Part shown: positions 59,282 to 64,000 of the stretch, one piece after another
Numbering within the stretch: the stretch's first letter is position 1
Layout: the number at the start of each line of letters is the position of its first letter
Assembly (NCBI RefSeq): GCF_018476885.1
Contig: NZ_JAHCVJ010000001.1
Coordinates: 806,001-870,000 of the forward strand
Origin: Geoanaerobacter pelophilus
GTDB taxonomy: Bacteria; Desulfobacterota; Desulfuromonadia; Geobacterales; DSM-12255
DNA: 64,000 bases
Direction: 5' to 3'
Notes under the pieces: generated by a model
Databases searched by the model: none
Told to the model about the DNA's origin: nothing
Seen by the model: only the letters and a program-made list of their open reading frames with translations
Translations under genes and position numbers: made by a program

Positions 59282-60809
59282 CAGCGGCGCCAACCTCTGG
59301 CCGATTATCATCGTTGCCGGAGTTCTTACCTCATTCATCGTGGTCGGCCTGATCAACAAGTCCCGTGAAGGCTCGGACTACCTGTTCGCCGGGCGCTACA
59401 TCGGCCGGATCGGCGGCGGCGCGGCAATTGCCAGCAACTGGATGAGCGCCGCCAGCTTTCTGGGGATGGCCGGGCTGATCTACCTGAAGGGATACTTTGC
59501 CCTAGCCTATGTCATCGGCTGGACCGGGGGTTATGTCCTGCTGCTGGTGCTGATGGCCGGCCAAATTCGCCGGTTCGGCAAATACACCGCCCCGGACTTT
59601 GTCGGTGAACGTTACGGCTCCTCTACGGCCCGGATTATCTCCGCAGTAGTGTCAATCGGCATCTCGCTTATCTACATCATTGCCCAGCTCAAAGGCATTG
59701 GCATGATATTCGGCTGGCTCTTCGGCCTGGACTACTCACGCGGGCTTTTGCTCGGCGCCGGGGCAATCATCTCGTATGTCGTCGTGGCCGGAATGCTGGG
59801 AGTTGCCCGGAACCAGCAGATGCAGTATTTCGTACTGATCGTCTCTTTCATCGTGCCGCTGATGTACCTTGCCCACAGCCTTGGCTACTTCTGGCTGCTG
59901 CCCCAGTTTGGCTACGGCGTGGCGATCCAGGACCTGGCGCGCGAGTTCCAGGTGAATCTCAGCGCCCCGTTTGCCAATGGCACGCTCTTTCAGTGGGTTG
60001 CGCTCTGCTTTACCCTCATGGTTGGCACTGCCGGGCTGCCGCATGTCCTGTCACGGTTCTATATTGTGCCCAACGTGCGTGACGCGCGCTGGAGCGTGGC
60101 CTGGGGACTGTTCTTCATTGCCTTGATTTACTGGTCCGCCCCAGCCTATGCCGTGTTCGCCCGACTGATGGAAGCAAGCGCCGGCATGCCCGAGCCATCG
60201 GCATCTGCGCGGCAGATGGCCGATATCATTGTCATCAGGTCTGCGGTCATGGGACAGGTGCCGGTCTGGATGGTCGGCATCCTTGCCGCCGGAGCCACCT
60301 GTGCGGCGTTCTTTACCAGCGCCGGGCTGCTGATTACCGGGGCCTCGTCATTTTCCCATGATATCTACTACCGCGTACTCAATCCGCACGCCTCTGAAGG
60401 CTCAAAGATGGCGGTGGCCAAGGGGGCGACCCTGGTCTTAGCTGCCATCGCCACCCTGTGCGCCATGAAGCCGCCGGGGATGATCGCCGAGATAACCGCA
60501 ACCGCTTTTGCCCTGGCAGGGAATACGATCTTTCCCGCCTTCCTGCTCGGAATCTGGTGGGGTCGGGCCAACGGCAACGGCGTGGTCGCCGGGATGCTGA
60601 CCGGCATGGTCCTGACCTTTGCCGAACCGCTTTTCGGCAGGATCTTTCCACTGGCGGCCACCATCTTCCCGTTGACCTCCTCGGCACTGTGCGGCGCTCC
60701 CATTGTCATCCTGGTGATCATAATTGTTTCCATGCTCACCCCGCCACCTCCTGAAGCAATGCGGCAGTTCCTGGCCAGAGAAGTACACGGCCGCCTGGAA
60801 AGATCATAG
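59274..60809 (+). CDS. Sodium:solute symporter (SSS family, VC_2705/ActP-like)
   Basis: 511 residues with about 13 helices. 'DYLFAGRYIGRIGGGAAIAS', 'NWMSAASFLGMAGLIYLKG', 'FGKYTAPDFVGERYGSSTAR' and 'GTAGLPHVLSRFYIVPNV' are hallmarks of the acetate/monocarboxylate branch. Probably takes up acetate or a related acid, the main electron donor in this lifestyle; substrate is inferred. AGGAGAG ribosome site inside the upstream gene. Confidence 0.93.
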   Translation: MSDSGANLWPIIIVAGVLTSFIVVGLINKSREGSDYLFAGRYIGRIGGGAAIASNWMSAASFLGMAGLIYLKGYFALAYVIGWTGGYVLLLVLMAGQIRRFGKYTAPDFVGERYGSSTARIISAVVSIGISLIYIIAQLKGIGMIFGWLFGLDYSRGLLLGAGAIISYVVVAGMLGVARNQQMQYFVLIVSFIVPLMYLAHSLGYFWLLPQFGYGVAIQDLAREFQVNLSAPFANGTLFQWVALCFTLMVGTAGLPHVLSRFYIVPNVRDARWSVAWGLFFIALIYWSAPAYAVFARLMEASAGMPEPSASARQMADIIVIRSAVMGQVPVWMVGILAAGATCAAFFTSAGLLITGASSFSHDIYYRVLNPHASEGSKMAVAKGATLVLAAIATLCAMKPPGMIAEITATAFALAGNTIFPAFLLGIWWGRANGNGVVAGMLTGMVLTFAEPLFGRIFPLAATIFPLTSSALCGAPIVILVIIIVSMLTPPPPEAMRQFLAREVHGRLERS

Positions 60810-60834
60810 CTGAAAACCTTTACTGGAGTGATGA

Positions 60835-62037
60835 ATGGCACTAATTCTCGGCAGCAGGGACGGCGACATCGTTAACAGCAAGGCCATGCAGGAACTGGTG
60901 GCAGACCTTGACCGGATGATTGCTGACCAGGCCGCTTACCTGATGCCGGAGCAGCATCGCTCCCTGGTTAACGGCATTGCCCAAAACCTTCTGGAAGAGC
61001 AGGAATGGGAAGAACGGTTCGCTGCACAACTAGACGACGCACTGGCCGCCCTGGAAAAGGCGCCCGATATCGCCTCTCTGCAGCAGCAGTACCTCTCTGC
61101 GGTTGACAGCGCTACCAGCTATTTCGCCCGCCGACAGTCAGTGCTTTCCATGCACCGGTTTTGCAGCCAAAGCCGCGATATCATGATCCACTGGGCAATC
61201 CGATCAGGGCTGGCTACTTGCGGAGAAAGCCCGGCACCTTTCGCAATTTGCGCCCTCGGCAATTATGGCCGTCACGAGACGACCTTCTCGTCTCGATGTG
61301 ACCTGTTGCTGGTTTACGGTAGCAGCGACCCCTCGGCTGAGCAATGGTTTGCGACATTTAGCGGGAAGGTATCAGCAATCCTTGACCAGCTGGAGCTTTC
61401 GGCAAACTTCATGAGGCTGGATGATCCGGAATGGTGTGGCGACATTGGTTTGTGGAAGAGCCGCATTGCCTCCCAGGCAGGCACACCCGATCCGTCAAGC
61501 GAGACCGTTGCCCTCTGTGATCTGCGGCCGGTTTTCGGCAGCCAGGAACTGGCACTGGAACTGCGATCAATGGCAGTTCGCTCACTCAACAGCGATCAGC
61601 TTACTCTGATGGCCGCATTGCGGAGCGCTTCCATTATGCCGGTGGGATTCAACTTTTTCGGCAGATTGAGGATGGAGAAAAGCGGCAGCCACCGGGGCGA
61701 ATTCAACCTTGTCCAGTTTGCCCTGAACCCGATGGTGGTGACTATCCGCATGATGGCAATACAGAAAGCCATCAGCGACACAGCCACATCCGACCGGATC
61801 AGCAAGCTGCTGGCAGCCGGTGAGCTCGGGGTTGACCTTGCCGCCAAATTGCTGAAAGCATACCACGACTTTCATCGAATCAAGATGTCAGCTGAAGTGG
61901 CGCACAAGGGTAACGAGCAAGACGGCTTCTATCTCGAACGGGAAGAGATTTCCCACGATGACGAGATCTGCCTGAAACAGGGGCTCGACGCCCTGTTCAA
62001 CCTGCAGCGGATCGTCTACCAGAATGTAGAAGGATGA
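60835..62037 (+). CDS. DUF294-like putative nucleotidyltransferase, degenerate active site
   Basis: 400 residues, helical N-terminus (about 1-130), a GlnD-like nucleotidyltransferase region at about 140-215 ('ICALGNYGRHETTFSSRCDL' then LLVYG) and a DUF294 C-terminal domain to the end. In active relatives the corresponding loop reads as G-S-x-G-R...D-x-D; here Cys replaces the first Asp, so catalysis may be lost. CBS and cNMP domains that often accompany DUF294 are absent. Third gene of the symporter operon, where such proteins are a common companion and presumed regulator. ATG at 60835 chosen with GGAG at 8 bases. Confidence 0.75.
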   Translation: MALILGSRDGDIVNSKAMQELVADLDRMIADQAAYLMPEQHRSLVNGIAQNLLEEQEWEERFAAQLDDALAALEKAPDIASLQQQYLSAVDSATSYFARRQSVLSMHRFCSQSRDIMIHWAIRSGLATCGESPAPFAICALGNYGRHETTFSSRCDLLLVYGSSDPSAEQWFATFSGKVSAILDQLELSANFMRLDDPEWCGDIGLWKSRIASQAGTPDPSSETVALCDLRPVFGSQELALELRSMAVRSLNSDQLTLMAALRSASIMPVGFNFFGRLRMEKSGSHRGEFNLVQFALNPMVVTIRMMAIQKAISDTATSDRISKLLAAGELGVDLAAKLLKAYHDFHRIKMSAEVAHKGNEQDGFYLEREEISHDDEICLKQGLDALFNLQRIVYQNVEG

Positions 62038-62063
62038 TTATTCCGCCTGGAGAATGTTTATAA

Positions 62064-62858
62064 ATGCTGATATCCATCTCTTCCGGAACCCTGTTCACCT
62101 TCCCCATCAAGCGAATTTTCGAAATCGCGGCCGAAATCGGTTTTGATGGCGTGGAGTTGATCATCAACCAGGATTTCCAGAGAGTAAACAGCAGAAAAGT
62201 GGTCTGTGAACTAGCGGCAATTCTGCCGATTCACTCGATACATGCCCCATTCATGCCTCTGGACGGTTGGGGAGGGCCGGTGGATGCCCTGAAACTTTGC
62301 GTGGAGATTGCCGCCGACTGCGGAGTACCGCTGGTTAATTTTCATCCAGCCTCATGGATGGGGCTTGAAGCCGGTTTCTGGCGCTGGATGTACCGGGTCA
62401 GGGACTACCAGAAGGAGGTGGGAAAGGAGAATGTCACCGTAACTATTGAGAACATGCCCTGGGTTGGCCGGTTCAAGATGAACCCATACATCCTCTCTGA
62501 TACCGGGGCAATGATCGAATTCATCCAGGAACGAAATCTGGACCTAACCTTCGACTGTACGCACATGGGTTCAGGCAAGACCAATTTCATCAACGACTTT
62601 TACCAGTGCTACAATACCGGACGCATCAAGAATATTCACTTTTCCGACTACGGTCACGGCAAGGAACACCTTATCCCCGGGCACGGCATACTGCCGCTGA
62701 CACGATTCCTCAACCACCTGCGCAACACTGAGTATGACTACACCTTGACCCTGGAACTCTCGCCCCATGAATTCCCGCAGGACGAGGAGATTATCATTGC
62801 CAGCCTGCGGGAGATCCTGCTTTACCTGCGCTGTGAAACCGAGAAATTCGCCCCGTAA
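62064..62858 (+). CDS. Sugar phosphate isomerase/epimerase-like TIM-barrel protein
   Basis: 264 residues, AP-endonuclease-2-like TIM barrel. Metal-site features: 'IGFDGVELIIN', 'IHSIHAPFMPLDGW', 'NVTVTIENMPWVGRF', 'LTFDCTHMGSG' and 'NIHFSDYGHGKEHLIPGHG'. Divalent-metal dependent sugar isomerase or epimerase is likely; substrate unknown. GGAGAATG site before the ATG; 26 bases after the DUF294 gene and likely co-transcribed. Confidence 0.87.
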   Translation: MLISISSGTLFTFPIKRIFEIAAEIGFDGVELIINQDFQRVNSRKVVCELAAILPIHSIHAPFMPLDGWGGPVDALKLCVEIAADCGVPLVNFHPASWMGLEAGFWRWMYRVRDYQKEVGKENVTVTIENMPWVGRFKMNPYILSDTGAMIEFIQERNLDLTFDCTHMGSGKTNFINDFYQCYNTGRIKNIHFSDYGHGKEHLIPGHGILPLTRFLNHLRNTEYDYTLTLELSPHEFPQDEEIIIASLREILLYLRCETEKFAP

Positions 62859-62902
62859 CGCACCTCTGACGTCACACTATCAAGTCCCTGGCAGAAAGGG
62901 CT

Positions 62903-63358
62903 TCATCCCCGCACAACGTAGACCGAGCATTTGGCGTTCTGCACCACCCTGTTGGAGACGCTCCCCAGAACCTTTCTCTTGATAAACCCCTTGCCGGAAC
63001 TCCCGATCACGATGACATCCACCTTCTCACGGTCGGCCAGAGTCAGAAGTTCATCGGCCGGATCGCCATAAGCCACCCTGATATCCAGAGGGGTTGCAGA
63101 TTCTTCCGCATTTTTCTGAATGACATAAAAGATCCGCTTGCGGAGATCATCCCATTGATCGGTCTGAGTTACCGGCGGTGCAGGGACAAAATCAGTGAAA
63201 GTGCTGCGCGGAGCGTTCGGCAACACCAAAAGCGCAATTATCGTGCTCTTATATGGCCCCTGATTTGAGGCTGCCATTCTGACAGCCTCTTCGGCGGCTT
63301 TGTCTGATATCGGCGAGCCATCAATGGCCACCAGAATTTTTTTGGGCAAGTTAAGCAT
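62903..63358 (-). CDS. Universal stress protein (UspA family, ATP-binding type)
   Basis: 151 residues. 'KKILVAIDGSPISDKAAEEA' opens the fold and the ATP-binding signature G-2x-G-9x-G-S appears as 'GSSGKGFIKRKVLGSVS'. An insert of about 40 residues follows the first helix. AGGAGATTTTG precedes the ATG at 63358; a TTG one codon upstream is not needed. Converges with the TIM-barrel gene. Confidence 0.93.
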   Translation of the reverse strand: MLNLPKKILVAIDGSPISDKAAEEAVRMAASNQGPYKSTIIALLVLPNAPRSTFTDFVPAPPVTQTDQWDDLRKRIFYVIQKNAEESATPLDIRVAYGDPADELLTLADREKVDVIVIGSSGKGFIKRKVLGSVSNRVVQNAKCSVYVVRG

Positions 63359-63587
63359 CAAAATCTCCTATCAAACGAGGCGTCCACTGATCTGCAGCCT
63401 TGGATGAATAAAAAGTCGGGTATTTGCACTTGACAATTATAAAACATTATTCTACATTTTCAAACAACATTTACCATTAGAATAATGAGTAGTTCCGAAC
63501 AACAGTCGGCTGATTATTATACCAGCAATCAGGGGAACATGTAGTCAAGTAAAACAATCCGCAGAACTCTTGGCACCTGTTTTTGTC

Positions 63588-63616
63588 TTGACATCTAACT
63601 AGCTTCCGCCTATAAA
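63588..63616 (+). promoter_or_regulatory. Consensus sigma-70 promoter for the IclR-type gene
   Basis: TTGACA (63588-63593), 17-base spacer, TATAAA (63611-63616): both boxes close to perfect. About 35 bases before the ATG. No other feature was seen in 63359-63587. Confidence 0.8.
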
Positions 63617-63650
63617 TCAAAGGTTTTTGAATCCGTACACAGGTGAAAAT

Positions 63651-64000
63651 ATGGCTAAAAAAGAAAAATCCGAATATATCATCCAGGCAGTTGATCATGC
63701 GCTCGACCTGCTTGAGCAGTTTCACGACGACGTTGACGAACTTGGGGTAACTGAGCTCAGCAAGCGGCTCAAACTCCATAAGAACAACGTGTTCCGGCTG
63801 CTGGCGACGCTTGAGTCAAGAAACTATATTGAGCAGAACAGGGTCACAGAGAACTATCGTCTCGGCTTGAAGACCCTGGAGCTGGGGCAAACTTTCATTA
63901 AGCAGATGGGACTGCTCCGCCAATCCAGGCCGGTCCTTGAGGCTCTGGTCAAAGAGTGCAATGAGACTACCTACGTTGCAATCCTGAAAGACTTCCACAT
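63651..64000 (+). CDS. IclR-type transcriptional regulator (3' end outside window)
   Basis: First 116 residues visible. N-terminal winged helix: 'IIQAVDHALDLLEQFHDDV', 'LGVTELSKRLKLHKNNVFRL' (recognition helix) and 'LLATLESRNYIEQNRVTENY'; then 'RLGLKTLELGQTFIKQMGLL', the linker helix of IclR proteins, leading into the effector domain. AGGTGAAA site and a consensus promoter precede the ATG. Effector and targets unknown. Confidence 0.88.
   Translation, partial: MAKKEKSEYIIQAVDHALDLLEQFHDDVDELGVTELSKRLKLHKNNVFRLLATLESRNYIEQNRVTENYRLGLKTLELGQTFIKQMGLLRQSRPVLEALVKECNETTYVAILKDFH

Noticed and set aside
63571-63587. TGGCAC followed by a T-rich stretch as a sigma-54 promoter for the IclR-type gene
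   Set aside because: The GC of the -12 box is out of register; the adjacent TTGACA-N17-TATAAA explains the promoter better.

Overview
The window reads as a chromosomal segment of a Geobacter-type bacterium (Desulfuromonadia/Geobacteraceae). Evidence: a triheme PpcA-type periplasmic cytochrome, a tetraheme OmcE-like cytochrome and an octaheme cytochrome next to a ResB/CcsB (System II) cytochrome c maturation pair; a selenocysteine-containing SelD; a PEP-CTERM protein behind a sigma-54 promoter; a VC_2705-type sodium:solute symporter pair. No rRNA, tRNA, CRISPR array, insertion sequence or phage gene was seen.

Layout. 0-6 kb (minus): a surface-polysaccharide block (NAD-dependent epimerase cut by the window edge, one GT4, two GT2) behind a 750-residue outer-membrane barrel. 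6-12.4 kb (minus): an extracellular-electron-transfer block with OmcE-like tetraheme cytochrome, NHL lipoprotein, octaheme cytochrome, ccsB, resB and ppcA. 12.4-33.1 kb (minus): de novo purine genes (purE, purD, purH) separated by two STT3-like oligosaccharyltransferase paralogues, a DPM1-type GT2 and a GT39-like protein, then two TMTC-like membrane/TPR proteins, an ASKHA ATPase-like protein, selD with an in-frame UGA, a GT-C-like protein, a GT2 and alr. 33.3-36.4 kb (plus): a TPP riboswitch, a thiE-thiD fusion and thiC. 36.4-45.2 kb: methyltransferase, a secreted protein, an RluA-family synthase, a 58-codon small gene with its own terminator, then the minus-strand run ligA-acyP-FNT channel-AMIN protein, and a PEP-CTERM protein. 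45.7-53.8 kb (plus): UvrD/Rep helicase with a hairpin leader, a two-component pair, and two chemoreceptors sharing a nearly identical signalling half; the second has a textbook sigma-28 promoter. 53.8-64 kb: two small secreted proteins (Lys-rich and Cys-rich), DEAD-box helicase, DUF3108 protein, trmB-truD, symporter pair with a degenerate DUF294 protein, TIM-barrel protein, universal stress protein and an IclR-type regulator cut by the window end.

How it fits together. The cytochrome block has the content expected of a route carrying electrons from the periplasm (PpcA) to extracellular cytochrome filaments (OmcE-like), with dedicated haem-attachment machinery in the same run. The most unusual region is the glycosylation-like gene set at 13-32 kb: its two STT3-like enzymes keep the catalytic acidic motifs but lack the WWDYG sequon-recognition motif, one carries a ten-base G tract that could slip, and the set abuts the nanowire genes.
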